Below are positions 1-9,537 of a DNA stretch of 64,000 nucleotides, one piece after another (the stretch's first letter is position 1; each line of letters opens with the position of its first letter). A model generated the notes under the pieces. That model saw nothing but the letters and a program-made list of their open reading frames with translations. It was not told the origin of the DNA and ran no database searches. The stretch lies in NCBI GenBank assembly GCA_951804985.1, contig OX638132.1, forward strand, positions 8,537,529 to 8,601,528, given 5' to 3'. Both the position numbers and the translations under genes were made by a program. Source of the stretch: Dryomyza anilis (Eukaryota; Arthropoda; Insecta; Diptera; Dryomyzidae).

Positions 1-905
1 GGCCATAAACCGAAAAACACTGTAACCAATAATGTTAACTGATTGCGTCACCATCGGCCAATATTCCATATACTATATTGTTTTTTCATTTTTTATTTTT
101 TATTTTTATATTTTGGCTTTAGCTGTTCGTGCCATTGTATGGCAATCACAAAAAGCCACTTTTATAAAACCATTGTCCATTTTTTGTAGTGTTTATTTGC
201 AAATAATGTTTTTATTTGTATTTTTTTTTTTTTTGTAAATATTTGAGTAGCACACTTTGTGTAATCACCCAATATTTTCATCAATTTTTGCATCAGTACC
301 ATTGAATAATGAGATTTAAAACTTTAAAAAAACTTCAATAAAGTTGTAAATTATGGTTTGCTTTGTTTTTAAATACTTTTATAACTACAACATATTTTTA
401 TTTGTAGCAAAAATTGCTGTGTTCTATAAATCAATGTAAATCGGAAAATTACAATTATGCTGAAACAAATCCGAATGTTGCAACTATTATATATAGCACT
501 GTCTATTTTTTATTTTTATTTTGTATAGTCCCGAGACAAAATATTCGGCAGGAAATTGGCAGAATATCGATATATTTCTGCACTCAAGAGAAAATAGCAG
601 GCTATAATAAATACGAAGCTGCCGTCACCTTTCTATAACCTGCCGCTATGCTCCCGTCTGCCGTTTTGTTCTATGGCAGACACAAGGCAGTTTTTGCTAA
701 AACTTCCGCCTATGTCCGCCATAAATCTACCAAAAATATGTTGATTTCAAGCTTAAAAGCTGTTTTGTTGCCTGCCCGATTGTACGCGTTTTATCTGCCG
801 GATATTTTATTTTTGTACTTACCCGTTTCTTCCACTTGAGTCTTCATTTCACAAAATTGTGTACAATATAGTATTTCTATTATGAAAAAACCGGAAATAA
901 TATAA
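1..905. other. Unique AT-rich non-coding DNA
   Basis: No gene is recognisable. The short open frames here are rich in Phe, Tyr and Leu, as expected from T-rich DNA. Between about 600 and 830 there is a loose cluster of TGCCG/CCGCC motifs in otherwise AT-rich sequence. I cannot assign a role to it. Confidence 0.6.
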
Positions 906-949
906 AGAAGTGTAGACTGAACACGCCGATTTGTAAATAGAATAAACTT

Positions 950-1500
950 TTATTTGAAACCCACTTCAAGACATTCATTTTATTTGAAGACATAATCTGT
1001 CGCCGACTATATGCATGAAAAAAAATGCATTTGTTGCTCACACCAACAAAGCACAAGTAGTGTCAAAACAAAACACAATCAATACGTAGTTGTAGTGAAG
1101 AGGTCTATAATGATGTGCAATAAAAATTTAAATACCGAAATGGACTGCTTATGATACTGAATACTCGGTGCATTTTGCATATTTTTTATCATTCGAACAC
1201 CAAGTAGCAGTTTTGTTGTTGTTCTCAATGTTCGCCTTCTCATTCGTTACTCCGTTGCGCTTACTGATTGCACTCACTGTACTTGTTGCATTTTCAGCGA
1301 TAGTACTGTCATTTATTTTTGTTTTTCAAGACATTGAATGTCTTGACTAAAAATGTCTTGACATTACGTGACGCTAATGAAACAACTACTGCAGTGAAGT
1401 GTAGTCGCTGGAGAGACTTCACTATAGTACTGTTGACTGCCATTGCAAAATGCACTAAATACTGTCGAATGCAGTAGTGAATATTTTGAGGTGGAAACTT
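950..1500 (+). repeat. Dispersed repeat family C, copy 1
   Basis: One end reads GAAACCCACTTCAAGACATT. It is followed by a CTGTCGCC block, a GTAGTGTCAAAACAAAAC block, GTAGTTGTAGTGAAGAGGTC and a TACTCGGTGCATTTTGCAT block. The same ordered blocks recur at 3.0-4.05, 4.43-4.61, 34.24, 51.46-51.83 (reverse) and 55.74 kb. The distal part (1,230-1,490) matches the 3,003-3,300 copy in reverse, so both share the far end. It is internally shorter than the 3.0-4.05 kb copy. No transposase is visible, and the superfamily is unknown. A short frame at 1,168-1,350 has a partly similar peptide in the 3 kb copy, which DNA-level homology explains. Confidence 0.65.
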
Positions 1501-2554
1501 CAAATACATGTGTTAAAATTAGGTTTTTCCATTTTATTTTCAACAATATATTAAAACTAAAAAACAAGAATTTGTGTTGTAGCTAATGCGTCATTTTAAA
1601 ACCTTTTAAAAAATAATTCTAAAAATTAACAACTATTCAAAAACCGTTTCTTAAAATCACATAAAACTGCAGTCATGTTCAAAACTGAAATGAGAGAAAA
1701 CAGAAACCGTGCGCGAAATCATTGTTCTTTGGGTTTAAAATCTAGGTTACAAATTAGCCACGCATAATAGTTAAAGCCATAAATGCTTTTATTAAATGAA
1801 ATCTTCATTTTTCTTCTTTTTTTCTCCCATAAAGACATTTAATTGTCGCTGCGTCGCACATATGGTTATGATTTTTACAGCATTTAATAACTACAAAATG
1901 CTTAAAAGCCGAATAAAATAAACATAAACGAGAGCCCAATCCGTCCATTAAGGAGCGCGAGTGCAATAAAAGGCAACGAGATACAAATGATTCTTTTATT
2001 CGACGAACCGCCCGCCCTTAAAGCGTGATCGGGGATGGACTTAATGTACTTATGTAGCATGAATTGGAGAATCATATAAAGGTTGTTGCTTTTTTTTTGT
2101 GTTGTGTTGCTCTTCTCGGTTGTGGTTTTGTTTTCGGTTATTGGTTTGGTTAGTAGGGGGTGGTGTTGGGGATTGTGGTGCGGTTTTTTTGGTCTGCGAG
2201 GTATCGATTTTGTTTGAGGTCAATTCGCTTGATATCCGGTTGAGTAGCGCTGGACATGGTGCGAGCTGTCAACAACGGATGCTGGAACATGAAACGCGCA
2301 CATATAGTATGTGGTTATGTGGTACAAAACTACAACAACAGCAACAACAATAATAATAATAACAATATCAACAAAGTCACACAAGATGGCTATCAATAAA
2401 TTGCATTGAAAACCGCAGAGGAAATGCCGGCAACATTAAAATGGCCAAAATGTCGAAAGATAACGATTTGTTATTAACTGCAAATCCAATTATTTGTTGG
2501 CAACGTTGCCAGACTTTGGTGCAACACACATCACACACATACGAAAAATATGAA
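1501..2554. other. Unique non-coding DNA with a CAA/CAG/AAT microsatellite
   Basis: No gene is seen. A short CAACAG/CAA/AAT microsatellite lies at about 2,328-2,376. A T/G-rich stretch at 2,085-2,210 gives a spurious 84-codon open frame ending in poly-Gln. Confidence 0.55.
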
Positions 2555-2856
2555 TGACAGTGAGTGTGTTTCTTTGTTTATTGATACATGATGGCTTTCG
2601 AAGAGTTACATGTATTTGGACCTGCCGTTGCAGAAAATTAATTATTACAAGAGACTAATTTCTTTTCAATTGGCATCAATATTACCACCTTTCTGCTTGT
2701 GTTAGATAGTTAGTGACACACACATAGTGCGTTCCTTTGTTTATTAATAGAGTTTCATGTATTTGGACCTGCCGTTGCAGAAAATTAATTATTGCCAGAG
2801 ATTACATTCATTTCAATTGACATCAATATTACCAACTTTCTGCTGTGCTAGATAGT
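2555..2856 (+). repeat. Local tandem duplication, ~150 bp x 2
   Basis: Two adjacent copies (about 2,555-2,711 and 2,712-2,856) share ATGTATTTGGACCTGCCGTT, CAGAAAATTAATTATT and a closing GCTAGATAG/GTTAGATAG. The second copy has small deletions. The copies look unique and diverged, so this is an old local duplication of host DNA rather than a satellite. Confidence 0.8.
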
Positions 2857-3002
2857 GATTTAGGGTTGCCAGTTTTCTTTGTATGGACAATGAATTTTAA
2901 AAACCCATTCAAAAGATTTTTAATTTTGTATAACATATTTTGTATTTTTTTAAATTTTGTTTTCCTTTTTGTTTTTAAATTAGGCAATCTTAAACAATTG
3001 AC

Positions 3003-4055
3003 GAATTGAGTGCAAAAAGTGAGTTAGGCACTTACTGCTGAGTGCAGTATTGCGTGCATTTTGCAATGACAGGCGACAGTTATAGTGAAATCCCTTCAAC
3101 AAATTTGCTTCACTGCAGTAATTGTTTCATTAGTGTCAAGTGTCAAGACATTTTTGTGTCAACACAGTTTTTTCTTTGAAACATTCAATGCTTTGAAAAA
3201 CAAAATCAAATGACACTACTGACGCTGAACATGCAACGAGTACAGTGAGCGCAACGAGCAACGAGTAACAAGTGAGAAGACGAACATTGAAAACAGCAAC
3301 AAATCTGCAGCTCGGCGTTCGACGGCAGTAATGTTGTTGTCGGTATTTATGTGAGTGTTTATAAAAAATACAACAAACATTATTTGTTAAAAAAAAAACT
3401 GTTAAGAAAAAACAATATATCGTCGTTGTAGATCGAAAAGTCACCAAGTACATTTTCGAAATGCCTTACAAAAATCTTTATATATCTGTTTTAATCGATG
3501 ATTTCAAATTTTTACCGCATGATAAAGAAAATATAAATCTATAAATTGATGTTTCAACTTTAAAAATACATCAATTACTTTTTATAATATTAATCAACAA
3601 ACTCGATATTTAAGTTTTTCATTAAAATGTATTTGGTGACTTTTCGTTCTACAACGACGATGTCTAAAAATTTTGATGTTGAAAAAAATTGAATAATGAA
3701 AAAAAAAATGTTGTTCGATATACAAAAAACTTAATATACAATAATATAATACCTTTTGAATTTTTTCTATATTTAAATATGGATTTAAATTCCTTAGAGT
3801 AATAATGATAAAAAAAAATGTTAAATGCACCGAGTACGCATTGTCATAAGTACTTCATTTTACAATTGAAATATTTATTGCACATCATTATTGACCTCTT
3901 TACAATAACAACGTCTTTTGTTTCGACACCTGTGTTAAGCATGCTGTGTTAAGCATGAATATGATTTTCAAGCATAGAGTCGGCGACAGTAAATGTTTTG
4001 AAATAAAATGAATGTCTTGAAGTGGGTTTCAAATGCATTTTTGCAGAGATCTATT
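3003..4055 (-). repeat. Dispersed repeat family C, copy 2 (longest)
   Basis: This is the reverse orientation of the 950-1,500 copy. The end AAGTGGGTTTCAAATGCATT is at about 4,020-4,040 and the other end is near 3,003. The blocks CACCGAGTACGCATTGTCAT, GACCTCTTTACAATAAC and GGCGACAGT are in the same order as in the other copies. The segment 3,690-4,052 matches 34,240-34,600 and the two arms of the 51-56 kb inverted repeat, including an ATCGAACAACATT-type block. A short palindromic insert sits at 3,421-3,660. No transposase ORF is recognisable. The 105-codon minus-strand frame at 3,136-3,453 lies in the repeat and resembles no protein I know. Confidence 0.65.
3421..3660. mobile_element. 240 bp palindromic-ended insert (putative MITE)
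   Basis: The left arm begins CGTCGTTGTAGATCGAAAAG and the right arm ends with its near-perfect reverse complement, TTTTCGTTCTACAACGACG. Arms of about 35 bp enclose roughly 170 bp of AT-rich DNA. The segment is absent from the equivalent stretch of the other family C copies, which suggests an insertion. Flanking bases are too AT-rich for me to fix a target-site duplication. Confidence 0.6.
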
Positions 4056-4429
4056 AGGTATCATATCGCCAATTTTTTGCAATATTCGCACCCTACTATC
4101 CTTCTGCAAATTCCCAGATCCCAATTTTTTTTTTGTAAAATTTGGGTTAAAAAAAAAAAATATATATTTTTATGGCAGATTCATTTTATTTTGCACTAAT
4201 ATAATCTGATATTAATGCATGTCAAATCCGTTTTCGTGCATTACTTATTTCGAAAAAGTTATGAAGGTTTTAAGTTGGAAAATTTAAAATTAAATATTAC
4301 GTTTATCACATAAGTTTGAAAAAAAATAATGTAAATATTTATTAAGCGTATGAAATGTTACCAATTTAAGTTAAAATATATATTAAATTCATAATATTTA
4401 CTGATTTACACTACAAAAAAAAAGTTTTT
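4056..4429. other. AT-rich non-coding DNA between two family C copies
   Basis: A/T homopolymers and no feature I can support. Confidence 0.5.
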
Positions 4430-4612
4430 CTAATAATAATTTCTCTTCACTACAACTACGTCTGGTTTGGGTTTTGTTTTGACACTACTTGTGCTTGGTT
4501 GTTGTGAGCAACACATTCATTTGATATTCAAGCATAGATTCGGCGACAGTCTTGAAATAAAATGAATGTCTTGAAGTGGGTTTGAAATGCATTTGTGCAG
4601 ATGTCTAGTAGA
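4430..4612 (-). repeat. Dispersed repeat family C, partial copy
   Basis: It contains CTTCACTACAACTACGTC, TTTTGACACTACTTGTGCTT, GGCGACAGTCTTG and AAGTGGGTTTGAAATGCATT in the family C order and minus orientation. It is truncated at the left side. Confidence 0.65.
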
Positions 4613-4979
4613 TATCGATGCGGTCTCTGGGAGTTTTCTCAGTACGAGGAATTTTTCAAAATCGAAATGATTCGAATTCGAAAAAAAAAATTCAAAATTC
4701 GAGATTGCGATATCGATGTGATAAATGTTTGAATAACGTAACATGTCATAAAATTTTAATTTATGAGAAATTTTAAATATTAGAATTGATACCAGCTACG
4801 AGTTCAAACATTTTTATCGACTGAGTTTGTTCTAAATAAATGGCACAATTCACTACATTCTATTTGTCACAAGTTTTTTTTTTATTAAATTTAAACGTAA
4901 TGTAAAAAAAGAAAAAGCCTAAAATTACGGAATAGGTGGTGTACTTACGCTTGACTTTTACAACTGTTAATGTTTTAAT

Positions 4980-6277
4980 CAGTGTTGGGCGAGATTGTCT
5001 ACAAATGTAGATTACAGGATTTTCTACATGTAGACAATTGCATGTAAACAATATACAATGTAGACAATGTGTGAAATTCATAAATGTATGTATTACATCG
5101 TGCTATAAAAATCGAAAAAAATGTGTACACTGGAAAAAGTGGACATGTACGTGAAACTAATGAGAATTTGTGCGAAAACAGTTTTTTTATATCAATTCGT
5201 TTACGGTTTTTATTTGCATTTGAAATGCAAGGTTTACTGAAAATACTTCAAATCAAATACAGTTCATGTTTTTAGTTCATATTGAATTAGTTTATAGTTT
5301 TTTTTTGTCTATCATTTTTATATTATTATTTTATTATTTTGAATTTTAACTGAAATAATTTAATATATGTTCACGGAAGTGTCAAGTGAAAAAAAGGGAA
5401 CACTATATGCATTTTTATATGTCACAGTCCCAGATTTTGACATGCATTTTACTATCTATCTAATCAACTCAGCGTCTTTAACTCAGCAATTATTTTTTTT
5501 TCTTTTTTTATTATTTAACTTTTTTGAAAAAAAAAATATATATATATAAATTTAACAAAATTGAATTGAAAATGTGCTTGGTACGCAATATACACAATTG
5601 TATACAAAGTCTACATTATCTACGTAATTGTCTTCATTGTCCACTAAGGGCCAGTTTTTCAGTGGTAGTTTAAACTTAGTTTAATCTACGTTTACTTAAA
5701 CGTCTATTTTAACTATTTGAGCAGTTTAAGTTTCATTCAGATCAGTGCTTAAAATATGGCAGCACCGGCGAATTATCGATTGTGAATAGCATTTAAGAAG
5801 AAGAAAAGGGTTATTTTTCTCATTTGGAACAGCTGATATTTAAGTTGCGAAAATGACGAAATGTACAACAAACTACAAAGATAATTTATAATAGTATAAT
5901 GCACAAAATAATAAATATCAGTGAGAATTTGTGCGTGTAATCGTTCTGTGTTACTTTATGCAATGAATAATAGCAAAAAACTAATAAAATGAAAACCGTT
6001 GGACAGACAAATGAGCGCATGAGTGCGGACTGCAGAACATAAAGAGCGCATCTCACATTTTGCTGTCAAAAACATTGAGAGTTTAAACGTAGTTTAACCC
6101 ACCGACATCGGTGGGTTAAAATAAGGTTAAACTACGTTTAAATTTTACTGAAAAACACGATTCTATGTTTAAACTAAGTTTAAACTACAAATGGAGTTCA
6201 ACTACTACTGAAAAACTTGCCCTAAGTCTACACAAAAATGTAGACAATTTCGAAATACACGAATTTACCCAACCCTG
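4980..6277. mobile_element. Non-autonomous hAT-type element with 8-bp TSD
   Basis: The termini are CAGTGTTGGGCGAGATT on the left and, read inward from the right, CAGGGTTGGGTAAATTC. CAGNGTTGGG is a typical hAT terminus. The flanks carry an exact 8-bp duplication, GTTTTAAT, at 4,972-4,979 and 6,278-6,285, which is the hAT target-site length. Subterminal TGTAGACAAT motifs repeat near both ends (4,990-5,070; 5,600-5,640; 6,228-6,250). No transposase is visible. A PIF/Harbinger-type MITE is inserted inside; without it the element would be about 720 bp. Confidence 0.85.
5648..6222. mobile_element. PIF/Harbinger-type MITE nested in the hAT element
   Basis: The left terminus reads GGGCCAGTTTTTCAGTGGTA. 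The right terminus, read inward, is GGGCAAGTTTTTCAGTAGTA. A 3-bp TAA duplication flanks it (5,645-5,647 and 6,223-6,225). Termini starting GGGC with a TWA duplication fit the PIF/Harbinger superfamily. Subterminal GTTTAAAC/TTTAAACGTAG motifs are repeated in inverted order, and a hairpin CCCACCGATG/CATCGGTGGG sits at about 6,099-6,117. There is no coding capacity. Confidence 0.8.
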
Positions 6278-6381
6278 GTTTTAATTACATCAAAATTTCC
6301 CTAGGTTTAATATTCCCATTGTTTTAAATTAATTTTCTCAACTTTGGCAACTCTTAAGCAACAAAAGGCTTGCAAGCAGCT

Positions 6382-6870
6382 CTGGATATTTGTATAAATT
6401 ATATAAAAACCACATGTAATTAATTTATTTACAAGATGATCGTTACCTGCTGCCAGCATGTTACACGTTAAACAATGTCCTGACAGTTTGAAGATTGACG
6501 GTGTGGTGACGGTGGCGATATTGGTGGCATTGACGACATCAGGGCAGCTGCTTTAGGCGTTATCAGCGAGAATTGAAGAACAGCAAAAGCCATGCATCAT
6601 TGTCGACTATACCACATATACCATATAGTATCTAGAAACTTCATTTAATTTACAGGACTGGAAATTTGTATAAATAATACAAAAACCACAAGTAATTAAT
6701 TTATTTGCAATGTGATCGTTACCTGCTGCCAGCGTATCACACGTTAAGCAATGTCCTGACAGTTTGTTGATTGACAATGCGGTGACAGTATTAGTGGCAT
6801 TGACGACATCAGAGCAGCCGCATTAGGCGTTATCAGCGAGACTTGAACAGCAACAGCATGCATCATTGTG
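6382..6870 (+). repeat. Tandem duplication of a GC-richer unique segment (~276 bp period)
   Basis: Copy 1 (about 6,382-6,609) and copy 2 (about 6,658-6,870) share GATCGTTACCTGCTGCCAGC, CAATGTCCTGACAGTTTG, GTGGCATTGACGACATCAG, AGGCGTTATCAGCGAGA and CATGCATCATTGT. These blocks are much better conserved than the AT-rich joints between them. That pattern suggests duplicated host DNA with conserved islands, perhaps regulatory. No ORF runs through it. Confidence 0.8.
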
Positions 6871-7349
6871 GCCTGCACCAGATTCTTAATACTAAATTTA
6901 ATTTACATTGTCAGACAGAGAGGCGGACAGTCGGACGTATGAAAAGGCAGAAGATAGTCAACTGCATTTGAAGTACACTGTGCAGTCCAGTGGTTGCTGT
7001 CGGATGGTAGGCGGTAGGAGGCAGGTGGTCAATGGTCGTAGGTCGTAGGTGGCAGTGGTTGGTGGAGTTGACAATGAGTTACCGAATAACGCGCCGTCGT
7101 GTTGATGTGTTTACTTAGTTGTTGCGATGCCGCTGCGGGTGCCTGTCAGCGATGCTGTTTGTTGGCTGGAATGTGGGTCTATTTGCTCGTGGACATAATT
7201 AAAGAGAACTATGACTACAAAGCGCTGCAGGACATTTTTAGAACATTTTTTAATAGATTAACTAATTTAAGAGAACTCAACAGAAGAACTTGAAAAAGAT
7301 ATTTGTTTCAACATTATTTTAAAGAAAATGAGTTTTCATATTTGCAGAT
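6871..7349. other. Unique non-coding DNA, G-rich patch
   Basis: No gene is seen. A G/T-rich stretch of short GGTAGG/GGTCGTAGGT repeats lies at about 6,995-7,070, on the plus strand. Confidence 0.5.
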
Positions 7350-7927
7350 AAAACGAGTTGGGAAAGTTAGGTAACATGGGTAAGTTCGGTCACATGGGGC
7401 GGATTTTTATAGTCGGTCGGCCCGACTATGGAATACCCTACACCTTTGATGGGGATATTAACACTCAGAATATTATTCATATATCAGAAATTTACGTCTT
7501 ATATCCCCATAAATTAAAAAAATTATATAAAATATAAAAAACTAAAAAAAAAATTGAAATTGTGAAAGGCTAATATTTCATAGATTTGATTTTAATAATT
7601 TACGGATCAAATTTCCACTATGAAAACCCGGGGAATAATGAAAAAAAAAAGTGGGCGAATCACGCCCATTTTTGGACCACATATTTTTAGGTAAATTCTA
7701 CCAATACGTTTTAAATTTTATAACTATACCTTGAATACTTTTCGAGTTATTAGTTCCGAAAGAGTTATATAAAAGTGACTTGTATGGGAGGTGGGCGTGT
7801 CCGTTGACCGATTTGGCTCATTTTCAAACTCAGTTCCTACTTTTGGCTAAAATATATTGAGACGAAATTTCATCGCATTCTAATCAGTATTTCTCAAGTT
7901 ATTCTGTATTCGGACAGCAAGACAGCA

Positions 7928-7960
<33 letters not shown>

Positions 7961-8100
7961 GACATGGTTAAACGGACTCTGGTAGTGATGCTGTTCAAGA
8001 ATATATATACTATTCCATACCGGACACGCCTCCTAAGGGGCGTTACAATATATGCACAAAGTTAATATTTCCTGTACCTCATAGGTGTAGGGTATAAAAA
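7350..8100 (+). mobile_element. mini-me type element, copy A
   Basis: It starts AAACGAGTTGGGAAAGTTAG and ends GTGTAGGGTATAAAAA. It carries a GACA/GACG microsatellite (about 7,918-7,965) followed by GACATGGTTAAACGGACTC, then TATATATACTATTCCATACC and a CCTCCTAAGGGGCGTTAC block. A GTCY/RGAC microsatellite next to a conserved core, with a nearby TA tract and a terminal GGGTATAAAA, is the hallmark of dipteran mini-me elements. It has no terminal inverted repeat and no ORF. Confidence 0.75.
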
Positions 8101-8815
8101 CTCAATAAAATCCTACAAATGATTCATAAATCAGTGTGTATCAAATTTAATTAAAGGAATTTAATTTAGCTGCATGCTTTAACCCAATTGCAGCCTATTT
8201 GCCATAAGAAACTCGCTGAAACTCATGAGGCAGCCAACGCGACGTGATACAAGTAACTACTTAACCTGCAGCTAAAACAGATATGGTACAGAAGATGGTG
8301 GCGCCTGTTTTGATGCTTCAACTGGTGCATAATACTCGAGATTTCAAAACCTCAAATTTATGATAATCACAACATTGTTGCAATGCAATAGAGCGGGCAT
8401 TTTTAATAGGTGACAACAATTTCCATTGTTTCGATTTAATTCAAGTGTAATAATTCAGTAATATTGATACAATGCACTTTAACATGTGTCGCGTAATTGT
8501 GGTAGTCACTATGATTACGGATCTTAAGTTAATTCATGCGTAACAAAACAAAGCCTATCATATTTAGTGAGTTGAAATTAAAGTTTTTTTGTTTTGTAAA
8601 AATCAAAATTTTAGTGAAAGTTTAATGTTTTTAAAATATTTCAATTTTCAGTGGTTGTTTTAAATTTGGATGAAATTTGTCAATTCATGTTTCTATGAGT
8701 TTTTTTAAAATCAATTCAAATTTATGAAATCAAAATTTTATGATACTTTAAAATGCACATAAAATCCAAAAACTCTTATAATCTGTTTTATAATCTGTTT
8801 ATTACAATAGGAGAC
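8101..8815. other. Unique AT-rich non-coding DNA
   Basis: No gene or repeat is recognised. A short internal duplication of a TATAATCTGTTT motif lies near 8,775-8,800. Confidence 0.5.
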
Positions 8816-8825
8816 TTATATTTAT

Positions 8826-9133
8826 AATAATAATAATAGTTTGGCACTACAGCTCTATAAGAACTTAGGCCGAGCTCTCTCACCATTTTGAGCTGTGCGT
8901 GTTATATTTGTACTCAAAGTGGTGGGACCTACAGTTTATTGCCGAATCCGAACGGTGGGTGAGAGCTTTTCATAGGCAATTTTTTACTCTCGTAGGTTTG
9001 CCATTTACTGACGAGAGGTAGCGCGGTATAGAAAAAATGTTTCTATGAAAAGATGTTGTTAGCCCCAGTCCAGGCTTGAACCGGGGACCTTTCGGCTCGC
9101 AGTCCAACGCACTAACCACTGAGCTACCGAGGC
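8826..9133 (-). mobile_element. tRNA-derived SINE
   Basis: Read on the minus strand, it starts with a tRNA-like head (9,133-9,062). That head has box A TAGCTCAGTGG, box B GGTTCAAGCCT and an acceptor-like pairing GCCTCGG/CTGGGGC. A tRNA-unrelated body follows, containing AAAGCTCTCACCCACCGTTC and GGTCCCACCACTTTGAGTAC. It ends in a trinucleotide tail near 8,826-8,837, seen on plus as ATAATAATAATAG. I recall this body as a common SINE of tephritid flies. The anticodon stem is poorly paired, so this is not a functional tRNA. Confidence 0.75.
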
Positions 9134-9184
9134 TACGTTTTATTGATACGTATTATTAATTTAATGGTACAGTCGAATTAATAT

Positions 9185-9370
9185 TACCTAATACATTACC
9201 TAATAACACTACACAACTGCCATTTTACGCAGAAGTTAATACTATTTTTTTTATCATGTAAAATGACCCTTTGATTCCGAAGATATGGTTTAAAAATGTT
9301 TCTTTGGATAGGTTTACAAAATATAGACCATTAACTTTTGAACCTGAACATATATTTGTATATAAAAGGT
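9185..9370 (+). repeat. Dispersed repeat family E, fragment
   Basis: It contains TAACACTACACAACTGCC and TTTTACGCAGAAG, then a GGATAGGTTTACAAAATATA block. These resemble the ends and interior of the 47,810-49,580 element and the 29,215-29,600 copy. It is immediately followed by a mariner MITE end. Confidence 0.6.
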
Positions 9371-9379
9371 TTTCAAAGT

Positions 9380-9537
9380 CTTTCCATCATGAAATGGCAA
9401 ACCTTACTGAAGAGAAATGTCAAAAGAGCGGCAAGATATATGGCGTCGTTTGCTGTCCCTGTCGCTCTACTTTTGTAGCGTCCCTGTTGAAAAACCCTTG
9501 AAAAAAACTTTTGTAGCGCTTTTATTGAACAACCATT
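9380..9537. mobile_element. Mariner MITE, truncated copy 1
   Basis: It starts at CTTTCCATCATGAAATGG, which is the region of the transposase start in the parent element at 42.46-43.73 kb. It runs through GGCGTCGTTTGCTGTCCCTG and TACTTTTGTAGCGTCCCTG to the terminus TGAAAAACCCTT. A second, oppositely derived terminus follows directly (AAACTTTTGTAGCGCTTTTA, then a degraded TTGAACAACCATT), with TA after it. It is 5' truncated. Confidence 0.8.

Noticed and set aside
1168..1350. Short hydrophobic ORF with a partly similar peptide in the 3.1-3.45 kb copy (ALTVLVA shared)
   Set aside because: Both lie in copies of dispersed family C. DNA homology explains the match and there is no sign of protein-level constraint.
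9062..9133. Functional tRNA gene on the minus strand
   Set aside because: Internal promoter boxes are good, but the anticodon stem has mismatches and it is fused to a SINE body with a simple-repeat tail.
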